From contig JAUMUT010000002.1 in the NCBI GenBank assembly GCA_030530525.1, forward strand, positions 99,012 through 163,011: DNA of 64,000 bases. Reading direction: 5' to 3'. The DNA is from Capnocytophaga sp. (GTDB lineage: Bacteria; Bacteroidota; Bacteroidia; Flavobacteriales; Flavobacteriaceae). The notes beneath the pieces are model-generated. The model searched no databases, had not been told where the DNA came from, and saw only the letters and a list, made by a program, of their open reading frames with translations. Position numbers and translations under genes: made by a program. Shown here piece by piece: positions 18,955 to 27,811 of this stretch. Each line of letters begins with the position of its first letter. The stretch's first letter is position 1.

Positions 18955-19208
18955 ATTTTTTATAGAGATATACAAAGAATATTTGTAAAAATATTTTTTA
19001 TATAAAATCATTTTTTTAGAAAAATATTTTATAGCTAAAATTGTTAATAAATTCTTCAACAAGCTATATAAATATTTTCTATCTTTGCAAAAAAAATTTC
19101 GTTATGCCTTAATTTATTGTAAAATAAAAGGTTTAAAGAATTTTTTCTTTGTTTTTATATAATAAATGAATAAATAAAGTATTTAAAATTCCTTTTCAGG
19201 AAATAAAA
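18955..19208 (+). promoter_or_regulatory. Upstream region of ftsQA
   Basis: AT-rich leader without genes. A -7 box TATCTTTG at 19080-19087, with no clear TTG partner, would give a 5' leader of about 115 bases before ftsQ. Confidence 0.4.
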
Positions 19209-19949
19209 ATGGATAAAAAACAAATAAATATTTTACTAAAAATACTTTGTATAATAGTATTACCTTTTATTTTTTTTACATTTACCTCTTACCGAAGTGA
19301 AAAGCGAAAAATAAAGGAAGTACAAATAAAATATACGGATTTAGCAACCAATTTGCATTCCCTTTTGGAAGAAAAATATATTACAGAGCAGAATGTACAT
19401 AATTTGTTATTTGTTGGTATTTCACCAGAAGAACAGCTTGTAAATCAGGTTTCTATCCACGAATTGGAACAAAAATTGGACGCTCACCCAATGGTACAAA
19501 ATGCCGAAATTTTTATGACCATTGACGGGATTCTTAAAATACGAATAAAGCAACGAAAGCCTATCGGGCGGATATGGAAAGGAAATACATTTTCTTATAT
19601 GGATAGCGAGGGAAAGGAAATGCCCCTTTCTGATGCCTATTCGGCTCGTGTACCGATAGTTAGAGGAATATCTGAGGCGGTTTGGGGAGAGGCTTTCCAG
19701 ATAATTAAATACATATATGAAGATAATTTTTTATCACAAAATGTAGTAGAAATTATAGCAGATAGAGGAATTTTTCATTTGAAAATGCGTTCTGCTAATT
19801 TTGATATTATTTTAGGAAAAGCACAAGAATTAAAAACAAAATTTAATAATTTAAAAGCCTTTTATAAAAAAGCAGATAAAGATAATTTTTTAGAAAAATA
19901 TAGTCAAGTAAATTTACAATATAGTAACCAAGTTGTTTGTACAAAATAA
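19209..19949 (+). CDS. ftsQ: Cell division protein FtsQ
   Basis: The 246-residue bitopic protein has one N-terminal helix (about 9-25) and a periplasmic POTRA-like domain. The segment NAEIFMTIDGILKIRIKQRKPIGRI near 98-122 is the typical FtsQ/DivIB beta hairpin, followed by the YMDSEGKEMPLS strand. FtsQ links the early Z ring to the septal peptidoglycan synthase. It overlaps no gene; ftsA starts 11 bases after its stop. murC and murG, usual upstream neighbours, are absent; gltA precedes instead. Confidence 0.88.
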   Translation: MDKKQINILLKILCIIVLPFIFFTFTSYRSEKRKIKEVQIKYTDLATNLHSLLEEKYITEQNVHNLLFVGISPEEQLVNQVSIHELEQKLDAHPMVQNAEIFMTIDGILKIRIKQRKPIGRIWKGNTFSYMDSEGKEMPLSDAYSARVPIVRGISEAVWGEAFQIIKYIYEDNFLSQNVVEIIADRGIFHLKMRSANFDIILGKAQELKTKFNNLKAFYKKADKDNFLEKYSQVNLQYSNQVVCTK

Positions 19950-19960
19950 ATTATAATATT

Positions 19961-21379
19961 ATGAACCAAAAGAAATATGTAGCAGGGATAGATATTGGAA
20001 CAACCAAAATTGTAGCCATTATAGGTGCTGAAAATCAATACGGAAAATTGGAAATTTTAGGCTATGGTAAAGCCAAAAGTGAAGGCATCTCTCGTGGGGT
20101 GGTCAATAATATTGCTAAAACGATTCAGTCTATAAAATCCGCAGTTGCTCAGGCTCAAATAAAAGCAGGGGTTACCATTACCGAAGCCTATGTAGGTATT
20201 GCAGGGCAACATATTCATAGTAGTGAAATTTCGGATTATATTATCCGAGATAATCCTGATGAAATGATTGACCTTCGGGATTTGGAACAACTACAACAAC
20301 GCATTCGTAGTATGAACAAATATCCGAGTGAAGAAATTTTGCATATTCTTCCTCAGGAATATAAAGTAGATGAGCAAGATGAAATCCGCGACCCAGAGGG
20401 AATGGTAGGAAAACGCTTGGACGGGCTATTTCACGTTGTGATAGGTAGCCAAAATTCTATAAAAAATATTGAACGTTGTGTTAAAGATGCAGGCATTACT
20501 CTAAAAGGGCTTACCTTAGAACCTCTCGCCTCTGCCGATGCCGTGCTAAGCGAAGATGAAAAAGAAATGGGAATAGCTTTGATTGATATTGGTGGCGGAA
20601 CTACCGACTTGGCTATTTTCAAAGATGGCTATATCCGCTATACAGCCGTTATCCCTTTTGGCGGAAATGCAATTGATAGAGATATAAAAACAGGTTGTTC
20701 TATTCTTGAAAAACAAGCAGAATTGGTCAAAATCCGTTTCGGCTCTGCTTGGCCTGCTTATACCAAAGCTAATGAAATTGTTAATATTCCAGGGCTAAAA
20801 GGGCGCGAGCCAAAAGAAATTTCTATTACCACATTGGCAGAAATTATCAAAGCCAGAATGGAAGAAATTATTGAAGCCGTATATTCAGAAATGGAAAATT
20901 ACGGATTGCACGAAGAAAAGAAAAAACTCGGTGCAGGAATTGTCCTTTGTGGAGGCGGTAGCGAATTGAAAGATTTACGACAGCTTGTACAATATAAAAC
21001 AGGCTTGGATACACGCATCGGTTCTTGTAACGAAAATTTAACTTCTAATAGTAGTAAAGAAAACAAAGAAATAGAATCGCCTATTTATGCAACAGCTGTT
21101 GGATTGTTAATCAATGCGTTAGAACGTGAAAAAATGGAAGAACGTAAATCGCAACTTCAATTACTTCCCGTAAAATCACAACCAATAGAATCTGTTGTTC
21201 CTTCTTTTGAAAAAGAAATAATAACAGAAAACCACGAAGCCAATACCACTAAAAACGAAGAAATAGAAAATGAAGAAGAAGATAAAACTCCTAAAAAGGG
21301 ACTTTTTAACAAAATAGGAGATGGTTTTAAAGGACTTGGCGATGGTATTAAAGATTTCTTTAAAACAATGGAAGATTAA
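19961..21379 (+). CDS. ftsA: Cell division protein FtsA
   Basis: FtsA is the actin-like protein that tethers FtsZ to the membrane. The ATPase motifs are AGIDIGTTKIVAIIG at the N-terminus and IDIGGGTTDLAIFKDG in the middle, with GIVLCGGGSELKDL later. The C-terminal end (FNKIGDGFKGLGDGIKDFFK) is an amphipathic membrane-targeting helix. The ATG at 19961 is chosen because the in-frame start at 19937 lies inside ftsQ and adds eight residues not seen in the family; the result is 472 residues. A terminator follows, and ftsZ is not next but at 43757. Confidence 0.95.
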   Translation: MNQKKYVAGIDIGTTKIVAIIGAENQYGKLEILGYGKAKSEGISRGVVNNIAKTIQSIKSAVAQAQIKAGVTITEAYVGIAGQHIHSSEISDYIIRDNPDEMIDLRDLEQLQQRIRSMNKYPSEEILHILPQEYKVDEQDEIRDPEGMVGKRLDGLFHVVIGSQNSIKNIERCVKDAGITLKGLTLEPLASADAVLSEDEKEMGIALIDIGGGTTDLAIFKDGYIRYTAVIPFGGNAIDRDIKTGCSILEKQAELVKIRFGSAWPAYTKANEIVNIPGLKGREPKEISITTLAEIIKARMEEIIEAVYSEMENYGLHEEKKKLGAGIVLCGGGSELKDLRQLVQYKTGLDTRIGSCNENLTSNSSKENKEIESPIYATAVGLLINALEREKMEERKSQLQLLPVKSQPIESVVPSFEKEIITENHEANTTKNEEIENEEEDKTPKKGLFNKIGDGFKGLGDGIKDFFKTMED

Positions 21380-21398
21380 TTGTATAATATAATAATTC

Positions 21399-21432
21399 CG
21401 ACTTTGTTCAAACCAAGCAAAGTCGTTTTTTT
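21399..21432 (+). terminator. Terminator after ftsA
   Basis: CGACTTTG (21399-21406) pairs with CAAAGTCG (21418-21425), followed by seven T. It separates ftsQA from gmk. Confidence 0.85.
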
Positions 21433-21441
21433 AAATACTAA

Positions 21442-22011
21442 ATGAAGAACAAATTAATTATTTTTTCAGCTCCATCAGGAAGCGGGAAAACAACTATTAT
21501 ACGAGAATTATTATCTCTAACAGACTTAAACTTAGGCTTTTCCATTTCAACAACTTCACGAACACCACGCGGGAAAGAACAAAACGGAGTGGATTATTAT
21601 TTTATTTCCACAGAAGAATTTAAAACCCAAATACAGCAAAATCTCTTCTTAGAATGGCAAGAAGTTTATGCAAATAACTTTTACGGAACTTATAAAAGTG
21701 AAATTGAACGTCTTGGTAAAGAAGGTAAAAATGTACTTTTTGATATTGATGTTTTCGGTGGGATAAATGTTAAAAAACAATTTGGCGACAGAGCCTTGTC
21801 TATTTTTATTCAGCCTCCAAGTGTGGAAGAGCTCCAAAAAAGATTAGAAAACCGACAAACCGAAAGCCCCGAAAAGATACAAATGCGCATTAGTAAGGCA
21901 GAGCAAGAAATAAAGCAAGCCTCTCATTTTGATGTAGTTATCATTAATGATGATTTGCAAAAAGCTGTTCAAGAAGCGGAAAAAATAATTCGGGATTTTC
22001 TAAAAAAATAA
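21442..22011 (+). CDS. gmk: Guanylate kinase
   Basis: The enzyme phosphorylates GMP to GDP. The 189-residue protein has the P-loop APSGSGKTT at 10-18, the GMP-binding STTSRTPRGKEQNGVDYYF segment, and the RLENRQTESPEKIQMR lid region. The start lies only nine bases after the ftsA terminator, and the promoter is not obvious. nadD follows after 15 bases. Confidence 0.96.
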   Translation: MKNKLIIFSAPSGSGKTTIIRELLSLTDLNLGFSISTTSRTPRGKEQNGVDYYFISTEEFKTQIQQNLFLEWQEVYANNFYGTYKSEIERLGKEGKNVLFDIDVFGGINVKKQFGDRALSIFIQPPSVEELQKRLENRQTESPEKIQMRISKAEQEIKQASHFDVVIINDDLQKAVQEAEKIIRDFLKK

Positions 22012-22026
22012 TATAAAATCATTTTA

Positions 22027-22614
22027 ATGCGTAAAAAAATAGGCTTATTCTTCGGCTCGTTCAATCCTATACACATCGGGCATTTGATTATCGCAAATTA
22101 TTTGGCAGAACATTCTGATTTGAATGAAATTTGGTTTGTGGTTACTCCTTTAAATCCATTTAAAGAGAAAAAAACATTGTTAGATAACCATCACAGGCTG
22201 GAAATGGTGTATCTGACTCTCAAAAACTACGATAAATTGCGTGAAAGTGATATAGAATTTCATCTAAATCAGCCAAATTATACTATTGATACGCTTATTT
22301 ATTTAGAAGAAAAGTATCCAAAGTATGATTTTTGTTTGATAATGGGTGAAGATAACTTGAAAAGTTTCCACAAATGGAAAAATTATGAAACCATTTTGGA
22401 GCGTTATCCTATTTTTGTCTATCCCCGCATATCCGAAGGCGAAATTCCTCAAGAATTTAAAAATAATCCAAAAATAACAAAAATTAACGCTCCTATTATT
22501 GAACTTTCGGCAACAGCTATCCGAAAAGATATAGCAGAAGGAAAAAACGTACAGCCTATGCTTTCGGTAGAGGTTTGGAAGTATATTGATAAAATGGGTT
22601 TTTATAGAAAATAA
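22027..22614 (+). CDS. nadD: Nicotinate-nucleotide adenylyltransferase
   Basis: It makes nicotinic acid adenine dinucleotide in NAD synthesis. The 195-residue protein has the nucleotidyltransferase motif GSFNPIHIGHL near the N-terminus and the ISxTxIR-like ELSATAIRKDI near the C-terminus. GEDNLKSFHKWKNYE matches NadD. It forms an operon with gmk. Confidence 0.95.
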   Translation: MRKKIGLFFGSFNPIHIGHLIIANYLAEHSDLNEIWFVVTPLNPFKEKKTLLDNHHRLEMVYLTLKNYDKLRESDIEFHLNQPNYTIDTLIYLEEKYPKYDFCLIMGEDNLKSFHKWKNYETILERYPIFVYPRISEGEIPQEFKNNPKITKINAPIIELSATAIRKDIAEGKNVQPMLSVEVWKYIDKMGFYRK

Positions 22615-22626
22615 AATTTTATACAA

Positions 22627-22660
22627 TAAAAAAAGGTATTACTAAATAAAGTAATACCTT
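22627..22660 (-). terminator. Hairpin between nadD and rpmH, T tract on minus strand
   Basis: AAGGTATTAC (22633-22642) and GTAATACCTT (22651-22660) form the stem. The A run at 22628-22634 gives a T tract on the minus strand, so it mainly terminates rpmH. Confidence 0.8.
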
Positions 22661-22691
22661 AATTTATATTTTAAAGCAATGCATTGACGTA

Positions 22692-22850
22692 TTATTTTTT
22701 ATGTCTTGGCTCTGAGGAAACAGTTAATTTCTTACGACCTTTTGCTCTTCTACGTGCCAATACTTTTCTTCCATTAGCAGTTGCCATACGCTCTCTAAAT
22801 CCGTGTTTGTTTCTTCTTTTTCTTTTTGAAGGTTGAAATGTTCTTTTCAT
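22692..22850 (-). CDS. rpmH: Ribosomal protein L34
   Basis: Translation from the minus-strand ATG at 22850 gives 52 residues beginning [20 protein letters not shown] and continuing with [20 protein letters not shown], the classical L34 sequence of the large ribosomal subunit. The product ends with a short extension (SSEPRHKK) usual in Bacteroidetes. It stands alone, not beside rnpA or dnaA as in many other bacteria. Confidence 0.97.
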   Translation of the reverse strand: MKRTFQPSKRKRRNKHGFRERMATANGRKVLARRRAKGRKKLTVSSEPRHKK

Positions 22851-22979
22851 AACGCTTTGTACTTTACTATCTTATTGAAAATTATAAACTTAATATTAGC
22901 CTCTTTTAAAGGCACTTCTAAAACGGGGCAAAATTAAAACTATTTTTTTGATTTTACAAATTTTTTCTCAAAAAAATAT

Positions 22980-23678
22980 CTATTTTATTAAGTCATTTAC
23001 ATTCAATGTGCTTCCTATTTCTAATAAATGTAATTTTTTATGAGCATCAGCAAATTTCCTTTTAGAGGCTTCTTTATCTATTTTTATCACTTCAAAAGTA
23101 TCATAATGAACGCCCAAAACATTTCTTGTTTCCACAAAATTTGCTGCCGTAAGTGCATCACGAACTCCCATTGTATAGTTGTTTCCTATCGGGAAAATAC
23201 CCAAATCCACTCGGTATTGTGAAGGGATAATTTTCATATCCATATGCAAAGCTGTATCTCCTAATACATAGATAGTTGTGTCATTATAATGAATTAAAAA
23301 TCCAGCGGGATTTCCGCCGTAGCTTCCATCTTCAAACGAAGAAGAATGTACCGCTTTTACCATTTTTATTTTCACTTTCCCATTCTCAAAACGGTGAGAG
23401 CCTCCTATATTCATTTCGTGCCCATCAAGCCCCAATTTTCGGAAATGCGCTAATATTTCTGGGTTACTAATGAGCGAAGCATTATTGTTTTTAGCAATCG
23501 TTTCTGTGTCTAAAATATGGTCGGTATGTGCGTGTGTGAGCAAAATATAATCTGCTTTAACAGAATTTAGGTCTATATTTTTAGCTAATGGATTGGCAGA
23601 AATAAAAGGGTCAATCAAAAAATATTTACCATCAATTTCTATATTTACGCAAGCGTGTCCAAGGTAAGTAACTTTCAT
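22980..23678 (-). CDS. UPF0173-type metal-dependent hydrolase (metallo-beta-lactamase fold)
   Basis: The 232-residue cytoplasmic protein starts MKVTYLGHACVNIEIDGKY and carries the metal motif LTHAHTDH at 47-54 with further ligands in VHSSSF, LGDTAL and GVHYDTF. This is the UlaG-like UPF0173 branch, whose substrate is unknown in most bacteria. A minus-strand -7 box (CAAAGATA, 23710-23717) lies upstream. Confidence 0.88.
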   Translation of the reverse strand: MKVTYLGHACVNIEIDGKYFLIDPFISANPLAKNIDLNSVKADYILLTHAHTDHILDTETIAKNNNASLISNPEILAHFRKLGLDGHEMNIGGSHRFENGKVKIKMVKAVHSSSFEDGSYGGNPAGFLIHYNDTTIYVLGDTALHMDMKIIPSQYRVDLGIFPIGNNYTMGVRDALTAANFVETRNVLGVHYDTFEVIKIDKEASKRKFADAHKKLHLLEIGSTLNVNDLIK

Positions 23679-23756
23679 AAGTTTATTATTTTGAAGATTA
23701 TAACTTTGGCAAAGATACTATTTTTTTGAGCAAAAAAGAATTTTTTTCTGTTAAAA

Positions 23757-25253
23757 TTAAACCAAAAAAGGTTGTAATTTCTCTGCAACACTTCGGTCAT
23801 TGGCAAGCCTTTGTATTTTATTTTGTCCGCCCAATTTTCCTAATGCTTTCATATAATCGGCAAAACCATTTTTACGTATTTTACTGATTTTCAGAGGTTG
23901 TAATACTTTTCCTTGAATAAGATCAAAGTAATAAACATTTTGTTTTTGCATAGCATTGTCCAATTCTTTGGCAAACGCATTTAAATCCGAAGGCTCAGTT
24001 TCAAACTCAATAAACCATTCGTGGTAAGGCAACTGACCAGAAGGAGGAATTACTTGTGGTGCAACAGAAAATTCTATTACACTACCTCCTTGATTTTCAA
24101 TAGTTTGCTTAATAGCTTCTTCTACTTCTTTTGCTATAATATGTTCACCAAAGGCAGAAATATAGTGTTTTATTCGCCCTGAAACGATAACCCGATAAGG
24201 ATTTTTGGAAACAAATTGTACCGTATCTCCTATATTATACGCCCAAAGTCCTGCATTGGTAGAAATAATCATAGCGTAATTAACTCCTATTTTTATATCT
24301 TTGATTGTCAGTCGTTTAGGGTTTTTTTCAAAAATTTCTTCAGCTTTTACAAATTCATAAAAAATACCTGAATTTAAGAGTAAAAGCATTCCTTTTTCTT
24401 TCTGACTATCTTGGAAAGCGAAAAAACCTTCGCTGGCAGGGAAAAGCTCAATACTATCTACTTTTTTACCTATAAGATTCTCAAAATGAGACCGATAAGG
24501 TTCGTAATTAACTCCTCCGTAAATGAAAAGTTGGAAATTTTTAAATAAATCCGCAATTTTTTTATTACTTTTTTCTGTTAATTTTTCAAAATACATTTGT
24601 ACCCACGAAGGTATTCCGCTAATGACGGTCATATTTTGCGTAATGGTTTCTTCTACGATTTTATCCACTTTGGTTTCCCAATCTTCTATACAATTGGTTT
24701 CCCACGAAGGGAGTCGGTTTTTTTGTAAATAATAAGGTACATAATGGGCAGAAATTCCTGAAAGGCGACCTATTTTTATCCCATTTTTTTCGCTTAAAAT
24801 AGGGCTTCCTTGTAAGAAAATCATTCTTCCATCTACAAAATCCGCTTTTTTTGTTTCATTGATATACAATAAAATAGCGTTGCGAGCCGCTTGTATGTGG
24901 TAAGGAATAGATTCTTTGGAGATTGGAATGTATTTAACGCCACTTGTTGTTCCCGAAGTTTTGGCAAAATATAATGGTTTTCCTTTCCAAAGAATATTTT
25001 CTTCGCCGTCTATAACTCTTTGAATATAAGGGCTTAACTCTTCATAATCGCGGATAGGGACACGCTTGGCAAAATCCGAAGGAGTTTGTATTTCTTCAAA
25101 ATGATGATCTTTGCCAAAAGTGGTATTTTTAGCATTTTTTATCAATTCATTGAAAATTTTTTCTTGCGTTGCTATCGGATTTTTAGCCCATTTATCTATT
25201 TGTTTTTTTACAAATTTTGCTACTATTTTTGCGGCAAATGATTTTATAGACAT
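23757..25253 (-). CDS. GH3-family (auxin-responsive promoter type) adenylate-forming protein
   Basis: The 498-residue protein belongs to the GH3 acyl-acid-amido synthetase family. Seen are the nucleotide-binding FAKTSGTTSGVKYIPIS near 105-121, YGGVNYEPYR, ELFPASEGFFAFQD and the NIGDTVQFV strand. Plant GH3 enzymes join amino acids to hormones; bacterial members are common in Bacteroidetes, mostly without assigned substrates. It lies 21 bases downstream of the M23 peptidase gene, so a joint operon is likely. Confidence 0.88.
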   Translation of the reverse strand: MSIKSFAAKIVAKFVKKQIDKWAKNPIATQEKIFNELIKNAKNTTFGKDHHFEEIQTPSDFAKRVPIRDYEELSPYIQRVIDGEENILWKGKPLYFAKTSGTTSGVKYIPISKESIPYHIQAARNAILLYINETKKADFVDGRMIFLQGSPILSEKNGIKIGRLSGISAHYVPYYLQKNRLPSWETNCIEDWETKVDKIVEETITQNMTVISGIPSWVQMYFEKLTEKSNKKIADLFKNFQLFIYGGVNYEPYRSHFENLIGKKVDSIELFPASEGFFAFQDSQKEKGMLLLLNSGIFYEFVKAEEIFEKNPKRLTIKDIKIGVNYAMIISTNAGLWAYNIGDTVQFVSKNPYRVIVSGRIKHYISAFGEHIIAKEVEEAIKQTIENQGGSVIEFSVAPQVIPPSGQLPYHEWFIEFETEPSDLNAFAKELDNAMQKQNVYYFDLIQGKVLQPLKISKIRKNGFADYMKALGKLGGQNKIQRLANDRSVAEKLQPFLV

Positions 25254-25274
25254 TTTTTATTTTTTTAAAGATAT

Positions 25275-26156
25275 TTATTTGAAATTCAAGTAATTAAAAG
25301 GATTTACGGCATAGCCATTATTCCATAATTCAAAATGCAGATGCGCCCCTGTGGAAAGCTCACCAGTATTGCCAACTGTTGCGATAACTTCGCCTGCTTT
25401 TACAAAATCGCCCTGTTTTTTGGTAAGGCTTGCATTGTGTTTGTAGATGGAAATGAAATTATTTTCGTGTTCAATAATAATAACAAAGCCTGTTTTTACA
25501 GACCATTCAGAAAAAATAACCGTTCCGTTTGCAATGGACATTACAGGAGTACCTTCTTGCGCCACAATATCCACCCCGAAGTGCTTTTCGTCGGCTTTAA
25601 ACGTATTGGTAACTGAGCCTTTTAGAGGGGTGAAAAAAAGTAAATTTTTCTTACTTGATGATGCAGCATTGAAAATGCTATATCGTTGTTCTTCGGCTAC
25701 ATCATTACGGAGTTTTATTTCCTCTTCGCTTGGGTCAATATTTAGATTAAAATCTGTAATATTCTTATTTACAGCGTTTTGCCAAAGAGAATCTTTGTCT
25801 AATTTTTCAGGTTTTATATCTCCGTTTAATACTTTTTGGATAGACTCAAAATAGGCTTGATTACCAGATATTTTCTGTTGAAGCGAATCGGTTTTGAAAG
25901 TCAAATGTACAATTTTTTGTTTGAGATCGGCCTCAGAAAAGCCTAAAATATATTGTCGTAAAGGAGTATAAATAATAACCAATGTAGTGAGTACAATCAT
26001 TAATATAGCAAAGAGGCTACTATATACGAAAACATTTAGCCTGTTTAGGCGAAAAGTAGCCACATCTTCCAAGGAGTTTTCATTCATTATCACGACACGA
26101 TATTTGAATAACCACTTGCCTTTCATTGATTTATGTTTTTTTGTATTGGAACTCAT
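25275..26156 (-). CDS. M23-family metallopeptidase with membrane anchor
   Basis: The 293-residue protein has one membrane helix (about 34-63), a coiled-coil-like region (about 78-150) and a C-terminal LytM domain. HFGVDIVAQEGTPVMS holds the first zinc ligands (H and D), and TGAHLHFELWNNG the HxH motif near the end. Such anchored M23 proteins act as peptidoglycan endopeptidases, or as activators when residues are lost; here the ligands look intact. It is first of the two-gene minus-strand unit with the GH3 gene. Confidence 0.9.
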   Translation of the reverse strand: MSSNTKKHKSMKGKWLFKYRVVIMNENSLEDVATFRLNRLNVFVYSSLFAILMIVLTTLVIIYTPLRQYILGFSEADLKQKIVHLTFKTDSLQQKISGNQAYFESIQKVLNGDIKPEKLDKDSLWQNAVNKNITDFNLNIDPSEEEIKLRNDVAEEQRYSIFNAASSSKKNLLFFTPLKGSVTNTFKADEKHFGVDIVAQEGTPVMSIANGTVIFSEWSVKTGFVIIIEHENNFISIYKHNASLTKKQGDFVKAGEVIATVGNTGELSTGAHLHFELWNNGYAVNPFNYLNFK

Positions 26157-26274
26157 ATATTTTATTTATAGATGGTAAAAATAGTTATAATTTTTCAATA
26201 AAATGCAAAATTAATATTTTTTTATCTTTTTTAAAAAAATAACTCGTATATTTGCACCAAAAAAAGCGAAGAAT

Positions 26275-26487
26275 ATGTTAGCGCAAAGTGTATTTTTAGG
26301 TGTTATAGGAGGCTGGCAAGTAGTAGTAATTGTTGTATTAGCCTTATTATTTTTTGGAGGGAAAAAAATTCCTGAACTAATGCGTGGCTTGGGCGGAGGT
26401 ATCCGCGAGTTTAAAGGAGCAATGCGTGAAGATGAAAAGCCAGAGACGGCAGAAGAAGAAAAAAAATTAAGGGATAAAAACGAATAA
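26275..26487 (+). CDS. tatA: Sec-independent translocase subunit TatA
   Basis: The 70-residue protein has the TatA/E layout: a short N-terminal helix (about 11-27), the hinge FFGGKKIPELMRGLGGGIREFK, then a charged amphipathic helix and acidic tail. It forms the pore of the twin-arginine route for folded proteins. A -7 box TATATTTG lies at 26247-26254. tatC is not in the window. The product of 45862-46779 has a Tat-like signal and could be a client. Confidence 0.93.
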   Translation: MLAQSVFLGVIGGWQVVVIVVLALLFFGGKKIPELMRGLGGGIREFKGAMREDEKPETAEEEKKLRDKNE

Positions 26488-26680
26488 AGTTTTTGGATTA
26501 GTTTCTCAATAGAAGTTATTAACAATTATGTTGATAACTTTTTTATTATGAATAAGTTGCGTTTGCAATTATTGTAAATGTTAAATATTTTTTGTTTTTC
26601 CTATAAAAAAACGACAGAATATTTTAAGAAATAATAAGTATTTTTTTCTATAAAATATAAAAAAAATAGGAGTTTAAATG

Positions 26681-26711
26681 TTGATTTTTTATAAAAAAAT
26701 ATTTAACTTTG
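26681..26711 (+). promoter_or_regulatory. Promoter of the nuclease/TonB block
   Basis: TTG at 26681-26683 and TAACTTTG at 26704-26711 with a 20-base spacer. The -7 box ends 17 bases before the ATG at 26729, which excludes the in-frame upstream ATG at 26678, since that lies before the promoter. No other promoter of this quality was noticed before 34000. Confidence 0.7.
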
Positions 26712-26728
26712 AGCAAAGAATTATAGAT

Positions 26729-27775
26729 ATGAAATCATATATTAGAATTTTTAGTTTTTTATTGATTTTCAGTGCATTTTCTGCTTTTGCACAAAAAAAA
26801 TCATATTCTGTACGAACAGTTGCATTTTATAATGTAGAAAATTTGTTTGATACTATTAACGACCCTAAAAAATTTGATGACGACCGCACCCCAACAGGTA
26901 AAGACCATTGGACAAGCGAGCATTACAACGACCACTTGAATAAATTGGGAGCAACGATTGCCAAAATAGGGAAAGAAGTTACAGGGCAAACGCCTGATTT
27001 TGTTGGGCTTTGCGAAGTAGAAAACCGCGATGTTGTCCAAGACTTAGTAAATACTTCCTACCTCATAGATAGCAACTATGGCATTGCTCATTTTGAGTCG
27101 CCCGATATGCGTGGTATTGATGTTGCTTTTATCTACAAAAAAGATATTTTTAAACCTACCAATATTTCTAAACATTTCTTAAAAATAAACGATGCCACAG
27201 GCAAGCCACGCTATACCCGAGATCAACTTTTGGTGTCAGGAGAAATGGAAGGAGAAGAACTTCATTTTATTGTAAATCACTGGCCTTCACGCTCAGGAGG
27301 CGAAGCTGCCAGCCGTCCTTTTCGGGAAGCTGCTGCGGCACTTAACAAGAAAATTATAGATTCTTTAACAAAAATAAATCCAATGGCAAAAGTAATTAGT
27401 ATGGGCGATTTTAATGATGACCCAACTAATTCCAGCTTCAAGAAAGTTTTAAAAACCAAAGCGCATAAAGACGATGTAAAGCAAGGAGAATTGTACAACC
27501 CAATGGAAACAATGTACAAAAAGGGGGTAGGCTCGCTCGCTTATCGTGATAGTTGGAGTTTGTTTGACCAATTTGTACTCACTTACGGATTTTTGAAACC
27601 AACCAACGGAGGCTATGCGTACTGGAAAGCAGGTATTTTTAATAGCCCAGAACTTGCCTCTTCCTCAGGAAAATATGCTAGTTATCCGTTCCGAAGTTAT
27701 TCCAACGGAAGTTATACAGGAGGATATTCTGACCATTTTCCCGCATATTTATATCTTATAAAAGAAAAAAAATAA
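26729..27775 (+). CDS. Secreted endonuclease/exonuclease/phosphatase-family protein (DNase I fold)
   Basis: From the ATG at 26729 the protein has 348 residues with a Sec signal peptide (1-22, ending FAQ). The DNase I-fold catalytic set is visible: Asn35 in FYNVENLFD, Glu96 in CEVEN, Asp131 in MRGIDVAF, His184 in VNHWPSR, Asp227/Asn229 in GDFNDDP and the C-terminal SDH (Asp335, His336). Members are nucleases or phosphoesterases; an extracytoplasmic nuclease is the best guess because the next gene encodes endonuclease I. It is the first gene of the 26729-34000 block; the next starts 36 bases later. Confidence 0.88.
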   Translation: MKSYIRIFSFLLIFSAFSAFAQKKSYSVRTVAFYNVENLFDTINDPKKFDDDRTPTGKDHWTSEHYNDHLNKLGATIAKIGKEVTGQTPDFVGLCEVENRDVVQDLVNTSYLIDSNYGIAHFESPDMRGIDVAFIYKKDIFKPTNISKHFLKINDATGKPRYTRDQLLVSGEMEGEELHFIVNHWPSRSGGEAASRPFREAAAALNKKIIDSLTKINPMAKVISMGDFNDDPTNSSFKKVLKTKAHKDDVKQGELYNPMETMYKKGVGSLAYRDSWSLFDQFVLTYGFLKPTNGGYAYWKAGIFNSPELASSSGKYASYPFRSYSNGSYTGGYSDHFPAYLYLIKEKK

Positions 27776-27811
27776 CGAAGAAAACAATATTAATATTAAA
27801 ACAACAACAAA

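Noticed and set aside
19937..19960. Longer FtsA start inside ftsQ
   Set aside because: The ATG at 19961 gives the family N-terminus; the added residues are not found in FtsA proteins.
26678..26728. Upstream in-frame start for the DNase I-fold gene
   Set aside because: The extension lies across the promoter (26681-26711) and would put residues before a normal signal peptide.
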